Source of the DNA: Levilactobacillus parabrevis ATCC 53295
Lineage (GTDB): Bacteria; Bacillota; Bacilli; Lactobacillales; Lactobacillaceae
Reading direction: 5' to 3'
Length of the DNA stretch: 64,000 bases
NCBI RefSeq assembly: GCF_001434055.1
Contig: NZ_AZCZ01000004.1
Coordinates: 29,717 to 93,716 of the forward strand
The notes below the pieces were generated by a model. It made no database searches, was not told the origin of the DNA, and saw only the letters and a list, made by a program, of their open reading frames with translations. Positions 44,891-52,492 of this stretch are shown one piece after another. Position 1 is the stretch's first letter; each line of letters starts with the position of its first letter. The position numbers and the translations under genes were made by a program.

Positions 44891-45118
44891 ATGAAAGTAA
44901 CAGTCTACTCAAAGAATAATTGCATGCAATGCAAGATGACAAAGCGTTTTCTCAGCGAACACAACGTGGAGTTTGAAGAACGGAATATTAATCAAAATCC
45001 AGAATATGTGTCTTACCTTAGAGACCACGGCTTCCAAGCCGTACCAGTTGTTGAAGCACAGGGGCTTCCTGCTTTCTATGGCTTCCGGCCAGACCAATTG
45101 ACCAAGATTGCGGGCTAA
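44891..45118 (+). CDS. nrdH: Glutaredoxin-like NrdH redoxin
   Basis: Electron donor for class Ib ribonucleotide reductase. It has 75 residues, MKVTVYSKNNCMQCKMTKRF, with the CxxC active site CMQC and the late motif QAVPVVEAQGLPAFYGFRPD. The ATG at 44891 is chosen because AAGGGA lies ten bases upstream; the ATG at 44882 would be too near it. A terminator follows, and nrdE starts 576 bases later, so it is probably a separate message. nrdI, normally in such operons, is not in this window. Confidence 0.93.
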   Translation: MKVTVYSKNNCMQCKMTKRFLSEHNVEFEERNINQNPEYVSYLRDHGFQAVPVVEAQGLPAFYGFRPDQLTKIAG

Positions 45119-45142
45119 TTGAAGTAAGCACAAACCCGTCTT

Positions 45143-45180
45143 GGCGACGTCGTGTTTGTTCACGGTGTCGCCATTTTTAT
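45143..45180 (+). terminator. nrdH terminator
   Basis: GGCGAC pairs with GTCGCC around an 18-base loop and is followed by ATTTTTAT. Confidence 0.7.
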
Positions 45181-45210
45181 ATGATTTTTAACGGTTAACT
45201 AACTAATTGC

Positions 45211-45251
45211 CTACCAAATATGCCTTGGGCATTCTGCCCTATATGTAGTCT
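45211..45251 (+). promoter_or_regulatory. Possible NrdR boxes upstream of nrdE
   Basis: CTACCAAATATGCC (45211) repeats the nrdH box. A second box-like GCCCTATATGTAGT begins at 45236, 25 bases on instead of the usual 31-32. nrdE needs the same control, but the spacing makes this uncertain. Confidence 0.4.
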
Positions 45252-45361
45252 CTGTTCAATTCATCAGTGTTTATCAAATGCTGATGATATGAGATTAGGC
45301 AATTGCTGATGGACGACACAAGCGTCAGCCGCAGGGACGGTCAAAATGGGCTCAGCAGTGG

Positions 45362-45395
45362 AAGTTCTCTTAGCGGGTTCGCCGCTTAGAATCCC
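45362..45395. repeat. Hairpin similar to the inner stem of the 24710 repeat
   Basis: TTCT-ct-TAGCGG pairs with CCGCTTAGAA around GTTCG. The same core (CTAAGCGG/CCGCTTAG) forms the 14-bp stem at 24812-24844. With TCAGCCGCAGGGAC at about 45326-45339 it marks repeat remnants before the full copy at 45462. Confidence 0.5.
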
Positions 45396-45461
45396 GAGAT
45401 TTTCCGTATAAAACTAGCCCAAGAGATACCTGGCAGCTAACTGCCGGGCTAACTGCTAGCT

Positions 45462-45650
45462 TAGCCGGAGGTGGTCAGAGATGTAGCCGGCCGTGTCGAT
45501 GGCTTTAGCTGACGTCCTTTGTCAGGTTAAGACCATGGGACGTGCTTGGAGACGTCTGAACTGTGACGGCTTCAAGCCGAGGTTCAAGACCGCTTCCCAG
45601 GCTTGAACCGGTCCCCACAGCAGGCGAAATCTCTGGCAACCGCAGGCGAC
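45462..45650 (+). repeat. Intergenic cruciform repeat, copy 3
   Basis: 189 bases from TAGCCGGAGGTGGTCAGAG to CTCTGGCAACCGCAGGCGAC. Pairs are CAGAG/CTCTG at the ends, ATGG-CTT..TAGCTGAC with GTCAGGTTAAG-a-CCAT, GTCTGAAC with GTTCaAGAC, and the alternative GGTTCAAG with CTTGAACC. The conserved blocks ATGTAGCCGGCCGTG and GGTCCCCACAGCAGGCGAAAT are present. It lies in the nrdE upstream region, 45 bases before the gene. Confidence 0.82.
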
Positions 45651-45694
45651 AATAGTTAGACCAAGGAAGTAATGATTATTAAGAGAAGGAAGAG

Positions 45695-47869
45695 ATGACG
45701 AGTATGAGTTTAAAGAATTTAGGCGACGTCACGTACTACGATTTAAACAACGAGATCAACATCCCCGTCGATGGACAGATTCCGCTGAATAAGGATCAGG
45801 AAGCCTTGCAGGCCTTCTTGACGGAAAACGTGATCCCTAACACGAAAAAGTTTGCCACGCTCCGCGACCGGTTCGATTACCTCATCGCCGGGAACTACGT
45901 TGAACAACAGGTCATCGATCAGTATCCCTTTGACTTCATCGAAGACCTCTACAGCTACCTGAAGGCACAAAACTTCCACTTCAAGTCTTTCATGGCCGCC
46001 TACAAGTTCTACGCCCAATATGCACTGAAAACGGACGACAACGACTACTACTTAGAAAACTTCATCGACCGCGTGGCCATGAACGCCCTCGACTTTGCCG
46101 GTGGCGACCAACAATTGGCCCACGACCTTGCCGATGAAATCATTCACCAACGTTATCAACCCGCAACGCCAAGCTTCTTAAATGCTGGTCGGGCGCGGCG
46201 TGGTGAATTGGTTTCCTGCTTCTTAATTCAGTCCACCGATGACATGAACACCATCGGCCGGACCATCAACTCCGCGCTTCAATTGTCCCGTATCGGTGGT
46301 GGGGTCGGCATTAGCCTTTCCAACCTGCGGGGGGCCGGCGATCCCATCAAACACATCGATGGCGCCGCTTCTGGCGTGGTTCCAGTAATGAAACTATTAG
46401 AAGACAGTTTCTCCTACTCTAATCAACTGGGCCAACGTCAAGGGGCCGGTGTGGTCTACCTGAGCGTATTCCATCCCGACATCATCGCCTTTTTGGGTGC
46501 AAAAAAGGAAAACGCCGATGAAAAGATTCGGCTCAAGACGCTGTCACTTGGGGTCACGGTACCCGATAAATTCTACGAGCTCTGTGAACGAGACGCCGAC
46601 ATGTATCTGTTTAGCCCTTACGACGTGGAACGCATCTACGGCAAGCCATTCTCCTACGTGGACATCACGACGGAATACGACAACATGGTCGCTAACCCTG
46701 ACATTCGTAAGAAGAAGTTGAAGGCGCGTGAACTGGAAACGGAAATTGGCAAGCTCCAACAGGAATCCGGTTATCCTTACATCGTCAACATCGACACCGC
46801 CAACCGCGAGAGTCCCATCGATGGCCGTATCGTGATGAGTAACCTGTGTTCCGAAATCATGCAGGTCCAAACGCCATCCACGGTCAACAACAAACAAGAA
46901 TACATTCAAAAGGGAACCGATATTTCCTGCAACCTGGGGTCAACCAACATCGTTAACCTGATGACCTCCCCCGACTTCGGTCACTCCGTGGAAACCATGG
47001 TGCGTGCCCTGACATTTGTCACCGATCATTCCGACATCGACGTCGTACCCTCTATTCAAAAGGGCAATCGACTCGCTCACACGATTGGTCTGGGGGCCAT
47101 GGGACTTCACAGTTACTTTGCCAAGAACCACATGATGTATGGGTCCAAGGACAGTATCGGTTTCACCAGTGTTTACTTCATGCTGCTGAACTACTGGACG
47201 CTCAAAGCTTCCAACGAGATCGCTAAGGAACGCCACGAAACTTTCCACAACTTCGAGAAGAGTACCTACGCCGACGGGAGCTACTTCGACCGTTACACAG
47301 AACAAGACTGGCGGCCAAAGGCGGAAAAGGTCCAAGCCTTATTTAAGGACGTCTGGTTACCTTCTCCTGAAGACTGGGCAGCGCTCAAGGCTGCGGTCAT
47401 GCAAGACGGACTGTATCACCAGAACCGGATGGCCGTTGCGCCTAACGGATCGATTTCCTACATCAACGACACCACAGCCAGCCTCCACCCCATCATCAAT
47501 CGGATTGAGGAACGCCAGGAAAAGAAGATTGGGAAGATCTACTACCCAGCACCTTATCTGGACAACGACACCATGCCATACTACAAGTCCGCTTACGATA
47601 CGGACATGCGGCGGGTTATCGACGTCTACGCGGCAGCTCAGAAACACGTGGACCAAGGGATGAGTTTGACGTTATTCATGCGCTCGACGATTCCAGCAGG
47701 CCTGTACGAATGGAAGAACGGCCGGACCGATAAGATGACGACGCGGGACCTCAGCATCCTACGTAACTACGCTTACCGCAAAGGCATCAAGTCCATCTAC
47801 TACGTACGGACGTTTACCGACGACAATAACGAAGTCGGTGCCAACCAATGTGAAAGCTGCGTTATTTAG
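45695..47869 (+). CDS. nrdE: Class Ib ribonucleotide reductase, alpha subunit NrdE
   Basis: Reduces ribonucleoside diphosphates to deoxy forms. It has 724 residues and, as is typical for NrdE, no N-terminal ATP-cone. Active-site region: ELVSCFLIQSTDDMNTIGRTI, GGVGISLSNLRG, the NLCSEI cysteine, MAVAPNGSISYINDTTASLHP, and a C-terminal redox pair NQCESCVI that is reduced by NrdH. An ATG at 45695 has AGGA only four bases away; an ATG at 45704 (MSLKNLGDV) is a serious alternative. A large terminator-like hairpin separates it from nrdF. Confidence 0.97.
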   Translation: MTSMSLKNLGDVTYYDLNNEINIPVDGQIPLNKDQEALQAFLTENVIPNTKKFATLRDRFDYLIAGNYVEQQVIDQYPFDFIEDLYSYLKAQNFHFKSFMAAYKFYAQYALKTDDNDYYLENFIDRVAMNALDFAGGDQQLAHDLADEIIHQRYQPATPSFLNAGRARRGELVSCFLIQSTDDMNTIGRTINSALQLSRIGGGVGISLSNLRGAGDPIKHIDGAASGVVPVMKLLEDSFSYSNQLGQRQGAGVVYLSVFHPDIIAFLGAKKENADEKIRLKTLSLGVTVPDKFYELCERDADMYLFSPYDVERIYGKPFSYVDITTEYDNMVANPDIRKKKLKARELETEIGKLQQESGYPYIVNIDTANRESPIDGRIVMSNLCSEIMQVQTPSTVNNKQEYIQKGTDISCNLGSTNIVNLMTSPDFGHSVETMVRALTFVTDHSDIDVVPSIQKGNRLAHTIGLGAMGLHSYFAKNHMMYGSKDSIGFTSVYFMLLNYWTLKASNEIAKERHETFHNFEKSTYADGSYFDRYTEQDWRPKAEKVQALFKDVWLPSPEDWAALKAAVMQDGLYHQNRMAVAPNGSISYINDTTASLHPIINRIEERQEKKIGKIYYPAPYLDNDTMPYYKSAYDTDMRRVIDVYAAAQKHVDQGMSLTLFMRSTIPAGLYEWKNGRTDKMTTRDLSILRNYAYRKGIKSIYYVRTFTDDNNEVGANQCESCVI

Positions 47870-47881
47870 CAAAAATTAAGT

Positions 47882-47968
47882 AAAAGCGGTGAATCCGCGT
47901 GTTGCTCAGTCCAGTGACTCCTCCGGGATTCTGTACTGGGCAACATTAGCGGAAGTCGCCGCTTTTTG
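47882..47968 (+). terminator. Large hairpin between nrdE and nrdF
   Basis: AAAAGCGGTGA with TCGCCGCTTTTT, CCGC with GCGG, and GTTGC-CAGT-CAG with CTG-ACTG-GCAAC build a long branched stem followed by TTTTT. It probably reduces rather than blocks nrdF expression; otherwise nrdF needs its own promoter in the 80 bases left. Confidence 0.75.
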
Positions 47969-48051
47969 ATTCACATTTTCACCACCTAAATGTGGTAAGC
48001 TTAGGCCAACACAATGTTGGACCCCGGCAATATGAAAAAGGAGTGGCTGCA

Positions 48052-49047
48052 ATGGCAAGAACTGAAGATTATAACGCAATCAACTGGAACGCGGTTTCTG
48101 ACGAAATCGACAAGGCAACTTGGGAAAAATTAACGGAACAATTCTGGCTGGACACCCGGATTCCCGTCTCCAACGACTTGGATGACTGGCGGACGCTAGA
48201 CACCGACCATCAATGGGTCGTGGGCCACGTCTTTGGTGGGCTGACCTTACTGGATACGCTGCAATCTCAAGATGGGATGGCGGCCCTGCGTAAGGATGTT
48301 CGGACCCCTCATGAAACGGCGGTCTTAAACAACATTCAATTCATGGAATCCGTTCATGCCAAGAGTTACTCCACAATCTTCTCCACGCTGAATACGCCCG
48401 ATGAAATCGATGAAATTTTCCGGTGGAGCGACTCCGAAGAATTTCTGCAGAACAAGACTAAGCGGATCTTCGACCTTTACCACGATGACGAGCACCCCCT
48501 GAAGAAAAAAATCTCCAGTGTCTTCTTGGAAACGTTCCTGTTCTACTCCGGGTTCTTTACCCCACTGTATTACCTGGGTCACAACAAGCTGGCTAACGTT
48601 GCCGAAATCATCAAGTTGATTCTGCGGGACGAATCCGTCCACGGCACCTACATCGGTTACAAGTTCCAACTCGGTATGAAGGAATTGACCGACAACGAAC
48701 AACAACAAATGAAGGACTGGATGTACGACTTCCTTTACAAGTTATACGATAACGAAGAAAAGTACACCCACACTCTCTACGATCAAGTCGGCTGGACAGA
48801 ACAAGTCTTGACCTTCATCCGTTACAACGCCAACAAGGCACTGATGAACCTGGGCCAAGATCCCCTCTTCCCCGACACTGCCGAGGACGTGAACCCCGTT
48901 GTCATGAACGGTATTTCCACGTCGACTGCCAACCATGACTTCTTCTCCCAAGTTGGGAACGGTTACCTGTTGGGTAACGTCGAAGCCATGAACGACAGCG
49001 ACTACAACATCGGCGAACCCCAAGCGCCCGATGACCCTAGCAAATAA
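48052..49047 (+). CDS. nrdF: Class Ib ribonucleotide reductase, beta subunit NrdF
   Basis: Di-metal (Mn or Fe) tyrosyl-radical subunit that starts catalysis in NrdE. It has 331 residues. The ATG at 48052 (MARTEDYNAINWNAVSDEIDKATWEKLTEQFWLDTRIPVSND) follows AAGGAG; an upstream frame is not used. Metal ligands and radical region are visible as NIQFMESVHAKSYSTIF, DESVHGTYIGYKFQ and LFYSGFFTPLYYLG. Normally activated by NrdI, which is not in this window. Confidence 0.97.
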   Translation: MARTEDYNAINWNAVSDEIDKATWEKLTEQFWLDTRIPVSNDLDDWRTLDTDHQWVVGHVFGGLTLLDTLQSQDGMAALRKDVRTPHETAVLNNIQFMESVHAKSYSTIFSTLNTPDEIDEIFRWSDSEEFLQNKTKRIFDLYHDDEHPLKKKISSVFLETFLFYSGFFTPLYYLGHNKLANVAEIIKLILRDESVHGTYIGYKFQLGMKELTDNEQQQMKDWMYDFLYKLYDNEEKYTHTLYDQVGWTEQVLTFIRYNANKALMNLGQDPLFPDTAEDVNPVVMNGISTSTANHDFFSQVGNGYLLGNVEAMNDSDYNIGEPQAPDDPSK

Positions 49048-49059
49048 ATTCGACAGATG

Positions 49060-49121
49060 AAGACGCCACAAACGCCGAACCACCGTATGATGGTCCGCAC
49101 GCTTGCGGCGTCTTTTGTTTT
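49060..49121 (+). terminator. nrdF terminator
   Basis: AGACGCC pairs with GGCGTCT over a long imperfect inner stem (ACCA/TGGT) and is followed by TTTTGTTTTT. Confidence 0.75.
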
Positions 49122-49143
49122 TCGGTCATATATGGTAAAAATT

Positions 49144-49340
49144 GTCGCCTGCGGCTGCCAGGGATTCTGCCGCTGTGGGGACCGCCTACAGCCAAAGAAC
49201 GGGCTTCCGGCTCGGTTTGAAACCTCGCGAAAACCTTGCGAGTTTCCAAACACGTCCCACGGTGTAAGGCCGGGAAAATTCAAACACCCGGTCTAACACC
49301 GTTGTCACGGCTGGCGCCACCCCTGGCCTCCTCCGGCTAG
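49144..49340 (-). repeat. Intergenic cruciform repeat, copy 4
   Basis: 197 bases; on the minus strand from TAGCCGGAGGAGGCCAGGG to CCCTGGCAGCCGCAGGCGAC. Stems: GGCCAGGG/CCCTGGC, CGGTGTTAGaCCGGG with CCCGGCCTTACACCG, and GTTTG-GAAA-CTCGC with GCGAG-GTTTC-AAAC. The inner stems are different sequences from copies 2, 3, 5 and 6, but in the same positions. It lies after nrdF. Confidence 0.82.
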
Positions 49341-49432
49341 GCTAATCTTCTCCCACATAATGCCCCAGTCGTGCCTAATCAAAAGTCTCACTCATATTAA
49401 TCATCACGCTATAAAAAACAACTCACAACCAT

Positions 49433-50071
49433 TTACATCAACTCTTCAATCTCCTCAACCGTTGGCGTGGCTCGCGTCAGTGCTGGGATATGGGCCGTGA
49501 TCCAGTCGATGTCTCGGTCCCACCACGCTAATTTCTCCAAGGCCACAATCACGGCCGGGGCAAAACGCGGACGAATCAGCGCGGCCGGGTTACCGCCAAC
49601 AATCGTGTACGGAGCGACATCCTTGGTCACGACGCTGTTGGCTCCTACGATGGCTCCGTCACCAATCGTGATACCGGGTAACACCGTCACGTTTTGCCCT
49701 AGCCAAACGTCGTTACCAACCACGGTATCGCCCTTCAATGGAAGATCCGCGAGACGCGGCGTGAAGGCCTGCCAGTCGCCACCTAAAATGTTAAAGGGAT
49801 AGGTCGACGCCCCGGCCATGGCATGATTAGCACCGTTCATCACAAATTCAATACCACTCGCAATCGAGCAGAATTTGCCGATCACCAATTTATCACCTAA
49901 AAACTCATAGTGGTGGGTCACGTGCCGCTCAAAGTCTAGCGGCGCCACCGGATCATCATAGTAGGTATAGTCGCCCACTTCAATGTTGGGCCGTTGAATC
50001 ACGTTCTTTAGAAACACGACTTCCTTAATTTCCGGGTTGGGGTAAACTGCATTCACATCAGGAACTGTCAT
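49433..50071 (-). CDS. Vat-like xenobiotic acetyltransferase
   Basis: Hexapeptide-repeat acetyltransferase of 212 residues. The order DYTYYDDP, KLVIGKFCSIASGIEFVMNGANHAM, VVGNDVWLGQNVTVLPG, GDGAIVGANSVVTKDVAPYTIVGGNPAALIRPRF matches the Vat/CatB xenobiotic family, with the catalytic histidine in NGANHAM. Vat enzymes inactivate streptogramin A; chromosomal relatives in lactobacilli have untested substrates. The start ATG follows GAGGAGG. It lies between the nrd genes and a dehydrogenase and looks monocistronic. Confidence 0.85.
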   Translation of the reverse strand: MTVPDVNAVYPNPEIKEVVFLKNVIQRPNIEVGDYTYYDDPVAPLDFERHVTHHYEFLGDKLVIGKFCSIASGIEFVMNGANHAMAGASTYPFNILGGDWQAFTPRLADLPLKGDTVVGNDVWLGQNVTVLPGITIGDGAIVGANSVVTKDVAPYTIVGGNPAALIRPRFAPAVIVALEKLAWWDRDIDWITAHIPALTRATPTVEEIEELM

Positions 50072-50177
50072 GGAAAAGCCTCCTCGTCTTCAATTACCCT
50101 CAGTGTACCGGGCACCTCAGCGGAAAGCAATGCCAAAATAAAATGGCCGCACCGTCGTTGGTTGGCCATCACTCACC

Positions 50178-51080
50178 TTATTTTCCCTGTACAAATCCTT
50201 CCCGCCGAAATGCCGGGTGCGGATACTCGTAGAATCCCGCTCCAGTTTCCTGACCCAGCCGATGATTGTCGATCAATTCGATCTTGATTCGGTGGGCTAC
50301 TGTGACCAAGCCCTCGCGTCCCGGTTCGGCACTGGCACCTAACATCAGCTGATAGGCCGTCTGCAGTCCAATCTCGTCAAGTACCGCAAACGGCCCCCGC
50401 ACGGCACCGGTCGCCATCATCCAGGTCCGATCAATGGTCTCGAAGTCAGCCACCCCCTCGACCCATAGCATCAACGCCGTGCTCAGGAAAGAATCCAGCA
50501 TAGCATTTAAAATATAAGCCGGATGTTCCTTCTGTAGCTGAATCGGCACCATCCCAATCCGGCGCACAAAGGCCACGACTTCCTGGTAAATGACGGGATC
50601 CGTTCCCGGATGTCCCATCACCTCGGCCAGATGATTGACCCAGACGTGGTTCGTGAAGTGGAGTGCCAAGAATTTCCCGGGCCGGCCGGTAATCGCCGCA
50701 AATTGACTGGGAACCATCGTCGACGTGCTGGTAGCGAAGATGGTTTCCTGCGGGGCTACCTTAGCCAACCGCGCGTAGAATTCATTCTTCACGCTCACCA
50801 CTTCCGGAACGGTCTCAATCACCAGGTCGGCATCTTCCACCGCCGTCTCCAGATCCGTGGCGTAACGCAGATGATCATTGGTCGTTTTGATGACGGCCGG
50901 TGTCGCCTTGCGCTCCCGCATGTAGGTTCGGTCCCACGTAGCCACGCGTCGTTTTGCTGCAGCACTAGCCGCTGGATTCACGTCGTAGACGGTCACGTAC
51001 AGGCCACTATATGCAATTTGAAACGCAATCTGACTCCCCATTGTCCCGCCACCAGCGATCACAACTTTTTCGATTGCCAT
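50178..51080 (-). CDS. 3-hydroxyacyl-CoA dehydrogenase family protein
   Basis: The protein has 300 residues. It has an N-terminal Rossmann domain (VVIAGGGTMGSQIAFQIAYSGLYVTVYD), the region DADLVIETVPEVVSVKNEFYARL, TSTSTMVPSQFA, FLALHFTNHVWVN (histidine of the catalytic dyad) and a C-terminal helical domain. Such enzymes oxidise 3-hydroxyacyl-CoA, or in lactic acid bacteria other 3-hydroxy acids. No other beta-oxidation gene is near, so the real substrate is uncertain. The start ATG has AAAGGGTGAGGGG nearby. Confidence 0.88.
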   Translation of the reverse strand: MAIEKVVIAGGGTMGSQIAFQIAYSGLYVTVYDVNPAASAAAKRRVATWDRTYMRERKATPAVIKTTNDHLRYATDLETAVEDADLVIETVPEVVSVKNEFYARLAKVAPQETIFATSTSTMVPSQFAAITGRPGKFLALHFTNHVWVNHLAEVMGHPGTDPVIYQEVVAFVRRIGMVPIQLQKEHPAYILNAMLDSFLSTALMLWVEGVADFETIDRTWMMATGAVRGPFAVLDEIGLQTAYQLMLGASAEPGREGLVTVAHRIKIELIDNHRLGQETGAGFYEYPHPAFRREGFVQGK

Positions 51081-51254
51081 TACCCCTCACCCTTTCTAGT
51101 CATTCCCCAACAAATCTTCACAAAACTCCACAAAATCTGGCCTAGGCCACCCGTCATTTTGCGGTATAATGGATTGTAAGTTACGCGCCGCTATCGGTTT
51201 AAAATGATTACGTTATCCGGCGTGCCACTGTCTAAATTCAGGGGGTCAATTTCT

Positions 51255-51833
51255 ATGCCAAAAATCAAAAACGTCTGCGTCTTCTGCGGATCCAACCACG
51301 GTTATGATCCAGACTTTCTCAAACAAACGAACGCGCTCGGCCAATACCTCGCCGCTAACCACCATCCCGTTGTGTACGGTGGAGGGAAGGAAGGCCTGAT
51401 GGGCGCGATTGCCAAGTCCACCATGGACGCCGGTGGTGAAGTCATCGGGATCATCCCAACCTTCTTAAGCGAAATGGGCTTGGCCGAAACCAACGTCACT
51501 ACGTTGTTAGAGACCAGCACCATGGACGAACGGAAAGACGAAATGCTTCGCCAGTCCGATGCTTTCATCGTCCTTCCTGGTGGTTTTGGTACGTTTGAAG
51601 AATTCACGACCATGCTGTCGTGGAGCCAGATCAACGTTCACCAAAAGCCAATTGCCCTCTTCAACATCAACCACTACTTCGACGAACTCGTGGCCATGAT
51701 GCAGAAGTGCTGTGACCAAGGTTTCGCACCACAAGAAAACATGGATCTCTTTATTGACGCACCTTCGATTGACAAAATCTTCGAAGGCTTCGCGACCTTC
51801 CATCACCAGCTGCCTTACAAATACACGAACTAG
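51255..51833 (+). CDS. LOG-family (TIGR00730) nucleotide 5'-monophosphate phosphoribohydrolase
   Basis: The protein has 192 residues from the ATG at 51255 (MPKIKNVCVFCGSNHGYD) after AGGGGGTC. Motifs are VVYGGGKEGLMGAIAKS and the hallmark PGGFGTFEEF (PGGxGTxxE). The family cleaves nucleoside 5'-monophosphates to base and ribose-5-phosphate and was named from plant cytokinin activation (LONELY GUY). The role in bacteria is probably nucleotide salvage or housekeeping. Gene is single, followed by two repeat copies. Confidence 0.9.
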   Translation: MPKIKNVCVFCGSNHGYDPDFLKQTNALGQYLAANHHPVVYGGGKEGLMGAIAKSTMDAGGEVIGIIPTFLSEMGLAETNVTTLLETSTMDERKDEMLRQSDAFIVLPGGFGTFEEFTTMLSWSQINVHQKPIALFNINHYFDELVAMMQKCCDQGFAPQENMDLFIDAPSIDKIFEGFATFHHQLPYKYTN

Positions 51834-51856
51834 TCTTTAGTCTTGGCATTAGCTGC

Positions 51857-52041
51857 GTCGCCTGCGGCTGCCAAGGATTCCACCTGCTGTGGGGACGCTT
51901 CAGCCTAAGAACCGGGCTTCTCGCTCGATTTGAAGCCACGAAAACCACCTGTCTTCAAAGTCGCCCATGGTGTAGGCTAGCAAAGAACGCCAGCCAACGC
52001 CATTACCACGGCCGGTTCCATCCTGGGCCTCCTCCGGCTAC
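51857..52041 (-). repeat. Intergenic cruciform repeat, copy 5
   Basis: 185 bases; on the minus strand from GTAGCCGGAGGAGGCCCAGG to CCTTGGCAGCCGCAGGCGAC. Stem I is ATGGCGTTGGCTGGC with GCTAGCCTACACCAT (12 of 15 canonical, one G-T wobble, the conserved T-T mismatch). Stem II is GA-TTTGAAG with CTTCAAATC, including the bulged C. It lies after the LOG-family gene and points away from copy 6. Confidence 0.82.
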
Positions 52042-52291
52042 ACTATTTCTAACCCAAAACACTAGCCGAACCCATGCCATTGCTCTCCATTGCAATGGCA
52101 ACAGGCACGTGCAATTTCAAAACTAATCTAACCGAACGGGCTTAAATGCTCGTTCTTTTTTTGCGCTCTGTTTGACTAGACAACAGTGCTAATAAACTGT
52201 CATAATTTCCGACTGCGTCAAAACAATGTAGATCAACGCGCAACTACTCTAACTGACCAGATCAGCCGCTATCGCGGGTAAAAACCAGTCT

Positions 52292-52478
52292 AAGCCGGAG
52301 GCAGCCAGGGTGTAGCCAGCCGTGTCGATGACCTTAGCTGACGGTTTTTGTCAGGTTAGGTCATCGGACGAGCTTGGAGACGTCTGAACTGTGACGGCTT
52401 CAAGTCGAGGTTCAAGACCGCTCCTCAGGCTTGGACCGGTCCCCACAGCAGGCGAAATCCCTGGCTGCCGCAGGCGAC
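52292..52478 (+). repeat. Intergenic cruciform repeat, copy 6
   Basis: 187 bases from TAAGCCGGAGGCAGCCAGGG to CCCTGGCTGCCGCAGGCGAC. The closing stem GCAGCCAGGG/CCCTGGCTGC is perfect. Stem I is CGATGACCTTAGCTGAC with GTCAGGTTAGGTCATCG (same T-T mismatch as copy 5); stem II is GTCTGAAC with GTTCaAGAC. It ends 14 bases before the mprF stop, so it would be in the mprF 3' untranslated region. The spacer between copies 5 and 6 shows no gene. Confidence 0.85.
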
Positions 52479-52492
52479 TAGGTTTAGACCAG

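Noticed and set aside
49144..49340. Cruciform repeats as insertion sequences or CRISPR
   Set aside because: No transposase gene, no target duplications seen, no regularly spaced short repeats; inner sequences covary rather than being conserved.
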